From positions 1 to 64,000 of the forward strand of contig CAJTKU010000004.1 in NCBI GenBank assembly GCA_910577015.1: a stretch of DNA of 64,000 nt, written 5' to 3'. The position numbers and the translations under genes are program-made. How positions within the stretch are numbered: the stretch's first letter is position 1; each line of letters begins with the position of its first letter. Shown one piece after another: positions 1-8,840 of this stretch. This DNA is from an uncultured Lachnospiraceae bacterium (lineage in GTDB: Bacteria; Bacillota; Clostridia; Lachnospirales; Lachnospiraceae). The notes beneath the pieces were generated by a model. That model made no database searches and was not told where the DNA came from. It saw only the letters and a list, made by a program, of their open reading frames with translations.

Positions 1-40
1 TCAGATATTAAGGGATTATTTACAGTCGGTGTAACATATG

Positions 41-71
41 TTTGACAAACCTACATAATTTTGACAAACCT
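41..71 (+). repeat. 12-bp direct repeat upstream of the FIST gene promoter
   Basis: TTTGACAAACCT occurs twice, at 41-52 and 60-71, with starts 19 bp apart, about two helical turns. It lies just upstream of the -35 element of the promoter for the FIST gene. The spacing would suit two copies of a regulator on one DNA face, but no family is recognised. No gene is visible in 1-176. Confidence 0.4.
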
Positions 72-89
72 CGGGAAGGAAAATGAATA

Positions 90-119
90 TTGACTCCCTG
101 CTTTGACATACAGTATAAT
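90..119 (+). promoter_or_regulatory. Sigma-A type promoter for the FIST/chemoreceptor pair
   Basis: TTGACT at 90-95 and a perfect TATAAT at 114-119 are separated by 18 bp. The predicted start lies near 126, giving a leader of about 50 nt before the FIST start codon. Confidence 0.65.
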
Positions 120-176
120 CGAAGATGCTATTGAAATATCTGAAGATTTGCAGACAGAGGAAAGGAAGGCAGCTGT

Positions 177-1232
177 ATGAAGCAGTTTTTTGGAATGAGC
201 CAAACCGGGGATTTGGCGGCAGCGGTGAAGGGTCTTGGCAACCCCCAGTTCATTATGCTGTTGTCAAACAACGCCCAGTTTGAATCGCATGTAAAAGCTT
301 TGGAAACTATGTATCCGGGGATTCCGAGTATCGGTTGCATCGGGATGAGTTATGATACAAAAGTGGTGGAGAACGGAGTCGGCATTATCGCATTTTCGGA
401 TGGCGTCAAAGCGACGGCAAACGTGCTGGAGCAGGTATCCGTCATGCCGGTTAAGTATATAAACCGGGTGGAGAAAGACATTGCCGCAATAGGCGCGTCA
501 AGTAACGACACGGTATGTATTGATTTTTGCAGCGGCAATGATGCCTGTGTGCTGACAACCATCAATTCCGCCCTGAAGGGCAGAAGGATTCAGCTGGTGG
601 GAGGCACCGGGGATGGAGGAAAGGTTTCCGCAAACGGCAGGATATATCAGGACGGTGCGGCATACGCTTTGGTCAAGAACCTGAACGGACGGGTTAAGAC
701 TTATAAAGAAAACATTTATCATCAGATGGGGGATTACCGCTTTATTGCTTCCAACACGGACAGGGCAAATTACATAATCGGTTCTTTAAACGGGGAACCT
801 GCGAAGCAGGTGTATAAGGATATTCTCCATGTGACGGACCAGGGAATCCTGACGCAGACTTTCCAGAATCCTTTCGGAAAGATAAACGGGGATGACACCT
901 GTATTATCTCCATAAAAGAAGTAAACGGAAATGCACTGGCCTGTTTCAGGCAGGTGAATGATTCGGATGTCTTAATTTTGCTGGAACTGGGAGATTACAA
1001 AGCGACAGTGCAGCAGACGATACAAAATATCTGCCGGGATTTTCCGAAACGGTCGGCCGTTTTCTCGGTGAACTGCCTGTTCAGGTATAAGCTGTTCTGT
1101 GAAAAGAATTATATGCAGACCTATTTAAAGGATATGTCGGCGCTTGGCTGCCATGCCGGACTGGTCGGATACGGGGAGCATTACAATAACCGTTTTGTCA
1201 ATCAGTCCATGACCTGCGTTGTGTTTGAATAA
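177..1232 (+). CDS. FIST-domain sensor protein
   Basis: This is a 351-residue soluble protein with FIST_N (about residues 20-200) and FIST_C (about 205-340) domains. Family features visible are the Gly-rich GGTGDGG near residue 142 and GLVGYGE near residue 329. FIST domains are predicted small-ligand sensors, perhaps for amino acids, usually encoded next to signalling genes. The start follows an AGGAAAGGAAGG ribosome binding site. There is no signal peptide or membrane segment. The next gene, 15 nt downstream, is a chemoreceptor-type signalling protein, so the two probably act together, with FIST as the sensing part. The ligand is unknown. Confidence 0.85.
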   Translation: MKQFFGMSQTGDLAAAVKGLGNPQFIMLLSNNAQFESHVKALETMYPGIPSIGCIGMSYDTKVVENGVGIIAFSDGVKATANVLEQVSVMPVKYINRVEKDIAAIGASSNDTVCIDFCSGNDACVLTTINSALKGRRIQLVGGTGDGGKVSANGRIYQDGAAYALVKNLNGRVKTYKENIYHQMGDYRFIASNTDRANYIIGSLNGEPAKQVYKDILHVTDQGILTQTFQNPFGKINGDDTCIISIKEVNGNALACFRQVNDSDVLILLELGDYKATVQQTIQNICRDFPKRSAVFSVNCLFRYKLFCEKNYMQTYLKDMSALGCHAGLVGYGEHYNNRFVNQSMTCVVFE

Positions 1233-1247
1233 AGGAGGATGCAAATT

Positions 1248-2186
1248 ATGTTTTTATATAAAGGCCGGAGGAAACCGGGCCAGGGGTGGCATAATGAAAA
1301 GAGTCTTTATCCAGTCCTTTATGTGGCGGCGAGCCTGAAGGATTACCAGAAGGAACTGGCAAAAAAAGAAGTGGAATCCTTGTCCGAACTAAGCATGATT
1401 GGAAGCTCTTTTGCCGGCGTGCTCAGCGAGGCGGACCAGTTTCAGGCGCAGCTGCAGGATTTCGGACAGTCCTTTTCGAGCGTCAACCAGGCGGCAGGAC
1501 AGTTTGCCCGGGTAAAAGCGGATATTGCCAATACGGTATCCGGGGCACAGGATTTGATAGAGGATTTAAAAGTGACTTCCATGAAGGTACAGGAGTCTTA
1601 CAGCGCCATGGAAAATACTTATGAGCAGTTGAAACTTGCCATAAAAGATATTCAGAGATGTATGGAAAAGATTGTTTCCATTGCGGATGAAACCAATATT
1701 CTGGCCCTGAATGCTTCCATTGAAGCCGCAAGGGCGGGCGAACAGGGAAAAGGGTTTTCCGTGGTGGCTGACAAGGTAAGGGATTTGGCAAAAGAAATCA
1801 AGGAACTGACGGATGATGTGGATGTGGGCGTGCGCAATGTGGAAGACGGCACTGTCCGGCTGAACGAGAGCATAGTCGCGTCCCAGCAGGCGCTGGGCCA
1901 GGGATTTGAAATTGTAAACAATACTTCCGAATCTTTCGGACAGATTACACAGGCGGCGGAAGGGGCTGCTTCCGTGCAGTCGGAGATTTCCGGCGTTATA
2001 GAGGATTCCGAGAGAAGGCTGCAGGTAATCTACCAGTATTTTGACGGTATTAAAGTCCAGTACCAGCAAGTAATCAGGCATATTGAACATGCCAACAACC
2101 TTGGCACGACGAAAAGCGCCATGTTTGAGGACATAGACAATATGCTGTCCCAGATTACGCCCATCATTAAGGACGCCAAACCTTAA
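1248..2186 (+). CDS. Soluble methyl-accepting chemotaxis-type signalling protein
   Basis: This 312-residue protein consists mostly of the coiled-coil MCP signalling domain. The conserved hairpin tip ([20 protein letters not shown]) lies at about residues 146-165, the region that contacts CheA and CheW. There is no transmembrane segment, HAMP domain or periplasmic sensor, so it is cytoplasmic. The ATG at 1248 is chosen because AGGAGG at 1233-1238 is 9 nt upstream; the in-frame ATG at 1239 abuts that site. It is probably co-transcribed with the FIST gene and may take its input from it. It could signal to the CheA/CheW encoded at the right end of the window, which is inference. Confidence 0.85.
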   Translation: MFLYKGRRKPGQGWHNEKSLYPVLYVAASLKDYQKELAKKEVESLSELSMIGSSFAGVLSEADQFQAQLQDFGQSFSSVNQAAGQFARVKADIANTVSGAQDLIEDLKVTSMKVQESYSAMENTYEQLKLAIKDIQRCMEKIVSIADETNILALNASIEAARAGEQGKGFSVVADKVRDLAKEIKELTDDVDVGVRNVEDGTVRLNESIVASQQALGQGFEIVNNTSESFGQITQAAEGAASVQSEISGVIEDSERRLQVIYQYFDGIKVQYQQVIRHIEHANNLGTTKSAMFEDIDNMLSQITPIIKDAKP

Positions 2187-2206
2187 AGCGCAGCGGGGCG
2201 TATCTG

Positions 2207-3550
2207 CTATCTGATGCGGTTTAACAGGTACAGGAAGCATCCTGCCGAATAAATCTGTGCAAGGAGCATGCCTGCTATGTAGCTGTTGATGCCGAATTTG
2301 GGCAGCAGGACAAAAACAAAAACCAGCCGGATAAGTAGGGAACTGACGTTGACAAAAAATACGCTCCCTGCTTTTCCCAGGCCGTGAAGGATACTGGTCA
2401 GGGTGGTGCAAAGGTACAGAAAAGGACAGATAAAGCTTAAGGCACAAAGATAACTTCCGGCCAATTCACTGCCAAACAAAAGAAGACCGATGGGCCTGCC
2501 TAAAAGCAGGAAGCCCAGGGTGCAGAGTCCGCCCAGTAAAAGACAGGAATATACGGTTTTGCTGACAGTACCCTTTACGGCAGCTTTATTTCCGGCGGCG
2601 TCCGCTTCCGAAACCATGGGAAGAAGCAGGAGGGACATGGAACTGGTCAGGGCGTTGGGAAAAAATATGAGAGGCATTGCCATGCCTGTCAGGACTCCGT
2701 ATACGCTCAGGGCAGTGGCCGTATCATAGCCGTAGACCTGCAGCTGCGTAGGGATATAGACGGCTTCCACGCTTTGCAGCAGGTTAATGACAATGCGGGT
2801 CAGGGAGAGAGGGACGGAAAGTGCAAGCAGTCCCCCTGCCGCCTTTAAATAAGAGGGGGACGGGTGAAGCGTTTTGCGTGATTTTATTTCCGGGCTGTCA
2901 TCGGAGGCAAGCCGGTAAAACCGCAAATAGGCTGCGGCTATGGATACAAGCATGGCACAAAATTCCCCCACCACAAGACCGATAACGGCGACGTTGATAG
3001 TAGGCGTAGTCTGCTTTGTTCCCGCGATGTAATTGGCGATAAACACACAGGATACCCGGCAGAACTGCTCAATCAATTGCGTGGCGGCGGGGATGCCGGT
3101 TTTTTTTATGCCGTAAAAGTAACCGTTGATGCAGGAATGGACGGCGCCGAGGGGAATGGAAAGGGCGATGATGCGCAGCATGGACGCGGTGCGCGGCTCA
3201 AACAGGAAACGGGCTGCAATCAGCTCCGAAAATTTTATGGTGACGCCCATGCACAGGAAAGAAAGCGGCAGCGAAATGGCAAGGCCGGTGGCAAGCACGC
3301 GGAAGGAAGCCCTGTAATTTTTGGAGGAGGCTTCACTCGCCACATATTTGGAAATGGCAGTCTGCAGACCGGCTGCCGTAATGGAAAAACTCAGTGCAAG
3401 CACCGGGCTGATAAGCTGGTATACGCCCATGCCCTCTTCCCCGAACAGGCGCGACAGGTAGATGCGGTAAAAAAAACCGATGATACGGCTGACAAGCCCG
3501 GTCAGGGTGAGGATGATGGTTCCGGCGATAAAGGGATGGTTACGTTTCAT
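2207..3550 (-). CDS. MOP-superfamily polysaccharide/lipid flippase (SpoVB/MurJ/Wzx-like)
   Basis: This 447-residue polytopic membrane protein has a dozen or more hydrophobic segments. The N-terminus has the basic-hydrophobic start and the R-I-I-G-F-F-Y-R-I-Y-L-S-R-L-F-G-E-E-G motif typical of SpoVB-like oligosaccharide exporters in the MOP superfamily. Such proteins flip lipid-linked cell-wall or polysaccharide precursors. The minus-strand start at 3550 is preceded by GGAAAG, and longer upstream extension would enter the mnmA leader. It converges on the chemoreceptor gene with a 20-nt gap and diverges from mnmA. I cannot assign it more closely than the family. Confidence 0.8.
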   Translation of the reverse strand: MKRNHPFIAGTIILTLTGLVSRIIGFFYRIYLSRLFGEEGMGVYQLISPVLALSFSITAAGLQTAISKYVASEASSKNYRASFRVLATGLAISLPLSFLCMGVTIKFSELIAARFLFEPRTASMLRIIALSIPLGAVHSCINGYFYGIKKTGIPAATQLIEQFCRVSCVFIANYIAGTKQTTPTINVAVIGLVVGEFCAMLVSIAAAYLRFYRLASDDSPEIKSRKTLHPSPSYLKAAGGLLALSVPLSLTRIVINLLQSVEAVYIPTQLQVYGYDTATALSVYGVLTGMAMPLIFFPNALTSSMSLLLLPMVSEADAAGNKAAVKGTVSKTVYSCLLLGGLCTLGFLLLGRPIGLLLFGSELAGSYLCALSFICPFLYLCTTLTSILHGLGKAGSVFFVNVSSLLIRLVFVFVLLPKFGINSYIAGMLLAQIYSAGCFLYLLNRIR

Positions 3551-3683
3551 GGAAGCTGCTTTCCGGCGCAGAGCGCAAAGGTTCCTTGGGACTAATATAT
3601 TCCACACCTGTGGCCTACAGAACGGCGAAGTTTGTGAAAATCGGCAGCCGGATGCCGGTATTGTGAAGCGGAAAGGAGAGGGA

Positions 3684-4769
3684 ATGGGAAAGAAAGTTGT
3701 GGTAGGTATGTCGGGCGGGGTGGATTCTTCGGTGGCGGCATATCTGTTAAAGGAGCAGGGATATGAGGTCATCGGCGTAAATATGCAGATGTGGCACGGA
3801 GGGGATACGGAGACGGATATGGGCAACGGCGTCTGCGGCACGAGCGGCGCCGAGGACGCAAAAAAAGTGGCGGACATGCTTGGGATTCCGTTTTATGTGG
3901 CAGATTTCAGGAAAGCGTTTAAAAACTGCGTGGTAGACTATTTTGTGGAGGAGTATTTACAGGGCAGAACGCCCAATCCCTGCAATGCCTGCAACCGTTT
4001 TGTAAAATGGGAGGCATTGTTGGAAAAAGCTGCAAAAATGGGGGCGGACTATATAGCTACCGGGCATTATGCAAGGATTGAGAGGCTTGCAGGAGGCAGG
4101 TATGCGGTAAAAAACTCCGCTACGGCCCAGAAGGACCAGACGTATGCCCTGTACGGGCTGTCGCAGGAGCAGCTTTCCCGTACCCTGATGCCGGACGGGG
4201 ACTACACAAAGGAGGAAATAAGGGGAATTGCAGTAAAACTGGGACTGCCCGTGGCGGCAAAACCGGACAGCCAGGACATCTGTTTTATCCCGGATGGCGA
4301 TTATGCCGCCTTTTTAGAAAGGGAAGCGCCGGAAAGGCTTGCGGGAGAAGGCGACTTTGTGGGAATGGACGGCCGGGTGCTAGGCAGGCATAAAGGGATT
4401 ACCCATTATACCATCGGACAGCGCAAAGGGCTGGGGCTTTCCATGGGGCATCCTGTCTTTGTGACCGGAATCAGAAAAGAAACCAATGAGGTGCTGATTG
4501 GGGAAAGCGAAGACCTGTATGCCCGGCAGATTCTCTGTGAAAAGATGAATTATATGGCAATGGAAGATTTGCCCGAACCTAAGAGGGCAGTGGGAAAGGT
4601 GCGGTATGCCCACAAGGGAAGCGCCTGCCTGCTTGAAAAGCTTCCCGACGGCAGGGTGAAGTGTACCTTTGATGAACCGGTGCGGGCGCCGGCGCCGGGG
4701 CAGGCAGCCGTATTTTATGAGGACGGCTATGTGCTTGGAGGCGGAACCATATGCGGAACTCTTTCCTAA
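3684..4769 (+). CDS. mnmA: tRNA-specific 2-thiouridylase MnmA
   Basis: This 361-residue cytoplasmic enzyme thiolates uridine 34 of tRNA-Lys, -Glu and -Gln using sulfur relayed from cysteine desulfurase. Visible are the PP-loop SGGVDSS (residues 10-16), the catalytic Cys100 in NPCNAC, and the second catalytic Cys200 in DSQDICFIPDGDY. The C-terminal beta-barrel follows, with the central GQRKGLG motif. The ATG at 3684 has AAAGGAGAG at 3672-3680; the reading frame is open further upstream but has no better start. Length is normal for the family. It stands alone between a divergent flippase and a small unknown gene. Confidence 0.95.
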   Translation: MGKKVVVGMSGGVDSSVAAYLLKEQGYEVIGVNMQMWHGGDTETDMGNGVCGTSGAEDAKKVADMLGIPFYVADFRKAFKNCVVDYFVEEYLQGRTPNPCNACNRFVKWEALLEKAAKMGADYIATGHYARIERLAGGRYAVKNSATAQKDQTYALYGLSQEQLSRTLMPDGDYTKEEIRGIAVKLGLPVAAKPDSQDICFIPDGDYAAFLEREAPERLAGEGDFVGMDGRVLGRHKGITHYTIGQRKGLGLSMGHPVFVTGIRKETNEVLIGESEDLYARQILCEKMNYMAMEDLPEPKRAVGKVRYAHKGSACLLEKLPDGRVKCTFDEPVRAPAPGQAAVFYEDGYVLGGGTICGTLS

Positions 4770-4812
4770 ACGGCGGCATAAGATAACATAAATAAAAAGA
4801 AGGCTGATTTTC

Positions 4813-5331
4813 ATGGACTTTCAGAACAACTGGAACAATTACAGAAGAACCACATACAGGACGGTAACCGGCACCATAACGCAGATACAGCCCATGGCCG
4901 GAAGGAATGATGAGTGCAGCCAGTTTGTAACCATAGAGGACGGGGAGGGCGGCATCACCAATTTTATTGTGAATGCGTCCACTTATATTGCCGATTTTGT
5001 GACCCTGTATCAGGGAATGCAGGCGCATTTTGTGTACAATGCGGACCTGCCTGCCATTTTGATTTATCCGCCGCAGTTTACGGCGGTTGCGGTGGTATCC
5101 ACGGTGAGCGCTTTCTTTGTAACGGCAGGTTATTTTAACCGCCGCCTGATAAATGATGACAATACCCTGCAGCTTCATATTACGGAAAGCACTCCCGTGG
5201 TGACTGCAAACAACCAGGTTTTTTACGGTTCCCCCGGGGGACATTATCTGCTTGTCATGTATGAGAGGACAACCAGAAGCATTCCCGCACAGACAACCCC
5301 TGAAAAGATTGTGGTGATGTGCGGCTGGTAA
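4813..5331 (+). CDS. Conserved-looking hypothetical protein, 172 residues
   Basis: I do not recognise this protein. It is predicted to be beta-rich, begins with Asn- and Arg-rich sequence, and has no convincing signal peptide; hydrophobic stretches around residues 75-110 look more like buried beta strands than membrane helices. A weak AGAAGG lies about 9 nt before the ATG. It sits 43 nt after mnmA and ends at a bidirectional hairpin, so it is probably the last gene of the mnmA transcript. Codon use resembles its neighbours, which supports it being real. Confidence 0.65.
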   Translation: MDFQNNWNNYRRTTYRTVTGTITQIQPMAGRNDECSQFVTIEDGEGGITNFIVNASTYIADFVTLYQGMQAHFVYNADLPAILIYPPQFTAVAVVSTVSAFFVTAGYFNRRLINDDNTLQLHITESTPVVTANNQVFYGSPGGHYLLVMYERTTRSIPAQTTPEKIVVMCGW

Positions 5332-5363
5332 AAAGCGTGCCGCTTTTTCCGGGACACAAAAGA

Positions 5364-5405
5364 AAAATGCACCATGCGGGAGAAGACTCCTTTCCGGTGC
5401 ATTTT
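5364..5405. terminator. Bidirectional intrinsic terminator
   Basis: AAAATGCACC (5364-5373) pairs with GGTGCATTTT (5396-5405), with inner pairing GGAG/CTCC. The A-run and T-run at the two ends make it usable from both strands. It separates the converging unknown gene and the histidinol-phosphatase gene. Confidence 0.8.
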
Positions 5406-5416
5406 GTTACATACCG

Positions 5417-6235
5417 TTACAGTTTTTTGTATTCCGGCATCCTGTTTTCAAAGATGCAGTAGTACCGGAAACCGCATTCCAGCAGGATTTCCCCGGCCCG
5501 GTTCAAGCCGTCGGCAACATCCCCGGCCCGGTGGGCGTCGGAGCCTACGGTAATGATTTCCCCGCCGAGTTCCCGGTATCTTTTCAATACTTCCGTACAG
5601 GGGCTTACGTCTTTTGTCCCGCTCCGCAGGCTTCCCGTGTTCAATTCTATGCCTTTTTCCTTTTCCAGCAGGAGTTTTAAGATTTCATCGAATAAATCCC
5701 CGTATTCTGCGTAAGAATAATTCCTGTCCTGATTGGGACCGTAGCGCACCACATAATCCAGATGGCCGCAGACATCAAAATTGTCAAAAGCCCTGATGTT
5801 GTCAAGCACAGCCTGGAAATAGGAGCGGTACGCCTCTTTTTCACTCTGCCCTTCATAAAAGGACGGGTAATAAGGGTCCGCTTTGTTCACAAGGTGTGTG
5901 GAGCCGATGATAAAATCAAACTCGTAAGAACGCGCATAAAGGGAGAGTTCCCGTTTTAAGTGGGGCTGGACGCCCAGCTCAACGCCGAACAAAAGCTTTA
6001 TCCGGTCCTTGTATTTTTCCTTGTATTTTGCAAAGTCATACAGATAGGAATCCGTGTTTAACAAAAAAAAACCTTCCGGGGAATCCGGCGTGACGGGATA
6101 GTCCATGTCCATATGTTCCGTGAAACACAAGTGGTCAAGCCCTTTTGCAATTGCCGATTGAATCATGTTTTCCATGGGTTCGGAAGAATCTCCCGAGAAG
6201 GAAGAATGTATGTGGAAATCTGCGGTGACAGCCAT
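5417..6235 (-). CDS. PHP-family histidinol-phosphatase (HisK/HisJ type)
   Basis: This 272-residue cytoplasmic metal-dependent phosphoesterase belongs to the PHP superfamily. The expected metal-ligand clusters are all visible: DFHIHSSFSGD at the N-terminus, TEHMD, GSTH, GHLDY and VGSDAH. The closest named function is histidinol-phosphatase of histidine biosynthesis, but no other his genes are in the window, so the substrate is not settled. The ATG at 6235 is chosen because AGAAAGGA lies upstream; a TTG eight codons earlier has no ribosome binding site. It is monocistronic and divergent from gap. Confidence 0.85.
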   Translation of the reverse strand: MAVTADFHIHSSFSGDSSEPMENMIQSAIAKGLDHLCFTEHMDMDYPVTPDSPEGFFLLNTDSYLYDFAKYKEKYKDRIKLLFGVELGVQPHLKRELSLYARSYEFDFIIGSTHLVNKADPYYPSFYEGQSEKEAYRSYFQAVLDNIRAFDNFDVCGHLDYVVRYGPNQDRNYSYAEYGDLFDEILKLLLEKEKGIELNTGSLRSGTKDVSPCTEVLKRYRELGGEIITVGSDAHRAGDVADGLNRAGEILLECGFRYYCIFENRMPEYKKL

Positions 6236-6347
6236 GGCTTTGTCCTTTCTGACGTACAATTTTTTCTTATTATAACAGAAGAGGAGGACAAAATGTAAAT
6301 AATATATAAATTTTGCCTATAAATGCCAATTATTTTTTATTTACATC

Positions 6348-6376
6348 TTGAATTATCAAATGGAATTAGGTAAAAT
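6348..6376 (+). promoter_or_regulatory. Candidate gap promoter
   Basis: TTGAAT (6348-6353) and TAAAAT (6371-6376) are separated by exactly 17 bp. A short inverted repeat, GACAA at 6397-6401 and TTGTC at 6411-6415, lies between this promoter and the gap ribosome binding site and could be an operator. An additional TATAAT at 6424-6429 has no correctly spaced -35. Confidence 0.5.
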
Positions 6377-6451
6377 GATTCTGCTGATAAAATTTTGACA
6401 ATCCTTTTGGTTGTCTTAATCATTATAATAAAATTTTAGGAGGAAACTAAA

Positions 6452-7465
6452 ATGGCAGTAAGAGTAGCAATTAATGGTTTTGGCCGTATCGGTCGTCTTG
6501 CATTCAGGCAGATGTTTGATGCAGAAGGATATGAAGTAGTGGCAATCAACGATTTGACAAGCCCTAAGATGCTTGCACATCTGTTAAAGTATGATTCTTC
6601 ACAGGGCAAATACAAATATGCTGACAGCGTGGAGGCAGGTGAGGACAGCATTACCGTAAACGGAAAGACCATCACCATCTACAAAGAGGCGGACGCTTCC
6701 AAGCTTCCTTGGGGAGAGTTGAAGGTTGACGTTGTACTGGAGTGTACAGGGTTCTATACCTCCAAGGACAAGGCAAGCGCACACATTACCGCAGGCGCGC
6801 GCAAAGTTGTTATCTCCGCACCCGCAGGCAATGACCTTCCTACCATCGTATTCAATGTAAACCATGATACCTTAAAGCCCGAGGATACTGTTATTTCAGC
6901 AGCTTCCTGTACGACAAACTGCTTAGCTCCCATGGCTAAGGCATTGAATGATTTCGCAGCTATCCAGAGCGGTATCATGACCACCGTACACGCTTACACA
7001 GGTGACCAGATGATTCTGGACGGACCTCAGAGAAAGGGCGATTTGAGAAGAAGCCGTGCAGGCGCATGCAACATCGTTCCCAACTCCACAGGCGCAGCAA
7101 AGGCTATCGGTCTTGTTATCCCTGAACTGAACGGCAAGCTTATCGGTTCCGCACAGCGTGTTCCGACCCCTACCGGCTCTACCACCATTCTGGTTGCAGT
7201 TGTTAAGGGCGAGGTAACCAAGGAAGGCATCAATGAAGCAATGAAGGCTGCAAGCACCGAATCCTTCGGATACAACGAGGACGAAATCGTTTCCTCCGAC
7301 GTAATCGGCAGCACCTACGGTTCCATCTTTGACGCAACCCAGACCATGGTTTCCAAGATGGAAGACGGCAACTCCCTGGTACAGGTTGTTTCATGGTATG
7401 ACAATGAGAACAGCTATACCAGCCAGATGGTTCGCACCATCAAATACTTCAGTGAATTGGCATAA
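6452..7465 (+). CDS. gap: Glyceraldehyde-3-phosphate dehydrogenase, type I
   Basis: This 337-residue cytoplasmic glycolytic enzyme converts glyceraldehyde 3-phosphate to 1,3-bisphosphoglycerate with NAD. Visible are the Rossmann motif NGFGRIGR (residues 8-15), Asp34 in AINDLT that favours NAD over NADP, the catalytic Cys153 in SCTTNCLAP, and the C-terminal WYDNE. AGGAGG at 6438-6443 precedes the ATG. A strong hairpin follows it before pgk, so its transcript can be made in excess over pgk and tpiA. No cggR-type regulator gene is adjacent. Confidence 0.97.
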   Translation: MAVRVAINGFGRIGRLAFRQMFDAEGYEVVAINDLTSPKMLAHLLKYDSSQGKYKYADSVEAGEDSITVNGKTITIYKEADASKLPWGELKVDVVLECTGFYTSKDKASAHITAGARKVVISAPAGNDLPTIVFNVNHDTLKPEDTVISAASCTTNCLAPMAKALNDFAAIQSGIMTTVHAYTGDQMILDGPQRKGDLRRSRAGACNIVPNSTGAAKAIGLVIPELNGKLIGSAQRVPTPTGSTTILVAVVKGEVTKEGINEAMKAASTESFGYNEDEIVSSDVIGSTYGSIFDATQTMVSKMEDGNSLVQVVSWYDNENSYTSQMVRTIKYFSELA

Positions 7466-7486
7466 TGAGCATATAAGGCCTATCAA

Positions 7487-7516
7487 GGGTCCGGTCTTAA
7501 GGACCGGGCCCTTTTT
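7487..7516 (+). terminator. Hairpin terminator after gap
   Basis: A 10-bp GC-rich stem (7487-7496 with 7502-7511, one G-U pair) with a 5-nt loop is followed by TTTTT at 7512-7516. It lies between gap and pgk, so it either ends the gap message or partly attenuates read-through into pgk. Confidence 0.8.
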
Positions 7517-7530
7517 ACATCGTAATCACG

Positions 7531-7565
7531 CCGGCATGCCGGTTCAAATAAAAGGCGCATTGCGC
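7531..7565 (+). promoter_or_regulatory. Two perfect palindromes upstream of pgk
   Basis: CCGGCATGCCGG (7531-7542) and GCGCATTGCGC (7555-7565) are both perfect dyads. The second ends 8 nt before the pgk ribosome binding site (GTGGAGG, 7574-7580). They may be operators or RNA stem-loops acting on pgk expression. No consensus promoter is clear here. Confidence 0.35.
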
Positions 7566-7588
7566 GCGGAAAAGTGGAGGTCAATAAA

Positions 7589-8815
7589 ATGGGCTTGAAC
7601 AAAAAGTCAGTGGACGACATCAATGCAAAAGGGAAAAGAGTGCTTGTGAGATGTGATTTTAACGTGCCTTTGAAAAACGGCGAAATCACGGACGAAACAC
7701 GTATCGTGGCAGCGCTTCCCACGATTCAGAAGTTAATCAACGACGGCGGCAAGGTGATTCTTTGCTCCCACTTAGGCAAAGTAAAGAACGGCCCCAACGA
7801 AGGCGAGTCCCTGGCGCCGGTTGCGAAAAGGCTTTCCGAAAAGCTGGGCAGGGAAGTAAACTTTGTGGCTGACTACAATGTTACGGGTGAAGCGGCGACA
7901 AAGGCAGTGGAAGCGATGAAAGAGGGCGACGTGGTGCTGCTCCAGAATACCCGTTTCCGCGGTTCCGAAGAAACCAAAAACGGCGAAGCATTCAGCAAAG
8001 AGCTTGCAGATTTGGCAGATTTGTATGTATGCGACGCTTTCGGCTCTTCCCACAGGGCGCATGCGTCCGTGGAGGGCGTTACCAAATGTATTTCCGCTAA
8101 AGGCGGCGAGAATGCGGTAGGCTACCTGATGCAGAAAGAGATTGATTTCCTCGGCAATGCGGTAGAAAATCCGGTAAGGCCTTTCGTTGCCATCTTAGGT
8201 GGCGCAAAGGTGGCAGATAAACTGAATGTAATCTCCAACCTGCTTGAAAAGTGCGATACCCTGATTATCGGCGGCGGTATGGCATACACCTTCTTAAAAG
8301 CACAGGGGTATGAAATCGGCAAGTCCTTAGTGGATGATACGAAGCTGGACTACTGCAAGGAAATGATGGAAAAAGCGGAAAAACTCGGCAAGAAGCTGCT
8401 TCTGCCCGTTGACTCCGTAACCATTGCGGATTTCCCCAACCCCATCGACGCACCGGTTGAGGTGGAGGTATATGACGTTGCTTCCATGCCCGCCGACAGG
8501 GAAGGCTGCGACATCGGGCCCAAGACGGCGGCTATGTACGCCGAGGCGGTAAAGACGGCAAAGACAGTAGTATGGAACGGACCCATGGGCGTGTTTGAGA
8601 ATCCCACCCTGGCAGCAGGCACCATTGCCGTTGCAAAGGCGCTTGCAGAGACGGAAGCTACCACCATTATCGGCGGCGGCGATTCCGCAGCGGCAGTAAA
8701 CCAGCTGGGATTTGGCGATAAGATGAGCCATATTTCCACAGGCGGCGGCGCTTCCCTTGAATTTCTTGAGGGCAAGGTGCTTCCCGGTGTGGCAGCAGCA
8801 GACGACCGTTCATAA
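7589..8815 (+). CDS. pgk: Phosphoglycerate kinase
   Basis: This 408-residue cytoplasmic enzyme transfers the acyl phosphate of 1,3-bisphosphoglycerate to ADP. Family signatures are RCDFNVPL near the N-terminus, the substrate-binding SHLGK region, GGAKVADK near the middle, and the nucleotide-binding GGGDSAAA and STGGGA at the C-terminus. The ATG at 7589 has GTGGAGG 8 nt upstream; the GTG five codons earlier is part of that ribosome binding site and is not used. Length matches the family. tpiA follows after 25 nt, so the two are co-transcribed. Confidence 0.97.
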   Translation: MGLNKKSVDDINAKGKRVLVRCDFNVPLKNGEITDETRIVAALPTIQKLINDGGKVILCSHLGKVKNGPNEGESLAPVAKRLSEKLGREVNFVADYNVTGEAATKAVEAMKEGDVVLLQNTRFRGSEETKNGEAFSKELADLADLYVCDAFGSSHRAHASVEGVTKCISAKGGENAVGYLMQKEIDFLGNAVENPVRPFVAILGGAKVADKLNVISNLLEKCDTLIIGGGMAYTFLKAQGYEIGKSLVDDTKLDYCKEMMEKAEKLGKKLLLPVDSVTIADFPNPIDAPVEVEVYDVASMPADREGCDIGPKTAAMYAEAVKTAKTVVWNGPMGVFENPTLAAGTIAVAKALAETEATTIIGGGDSAAAVNQLGFGDKMSHISTGGGASLEFLEGKVLPGVAAADDRS

Positions 8816-8840
8816 TCAGGAAAAGAGGAAATGAGGAAAA

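Noticed and set aside
1566..2447. Minus-strand open frame of 293 codons over the chemoreceptor gene
   Set aside because: It crosses the end of the flippase gene and lies opposite the conserved MCP tip sequence; a shadow frame.
3077..3595. Plus-strand open frame of 172 codons inside the flippase gene
   Set aside because: It is antisense to a clear membrane protein gene and its translation has no family features.
6395..6429. TTGACA and TATAAT before gap as one promoter
   Set aside because: They are 23 bp apart, too far for sigma-A; the TTGAAT-17-TAAAAT pair upstream fits better.
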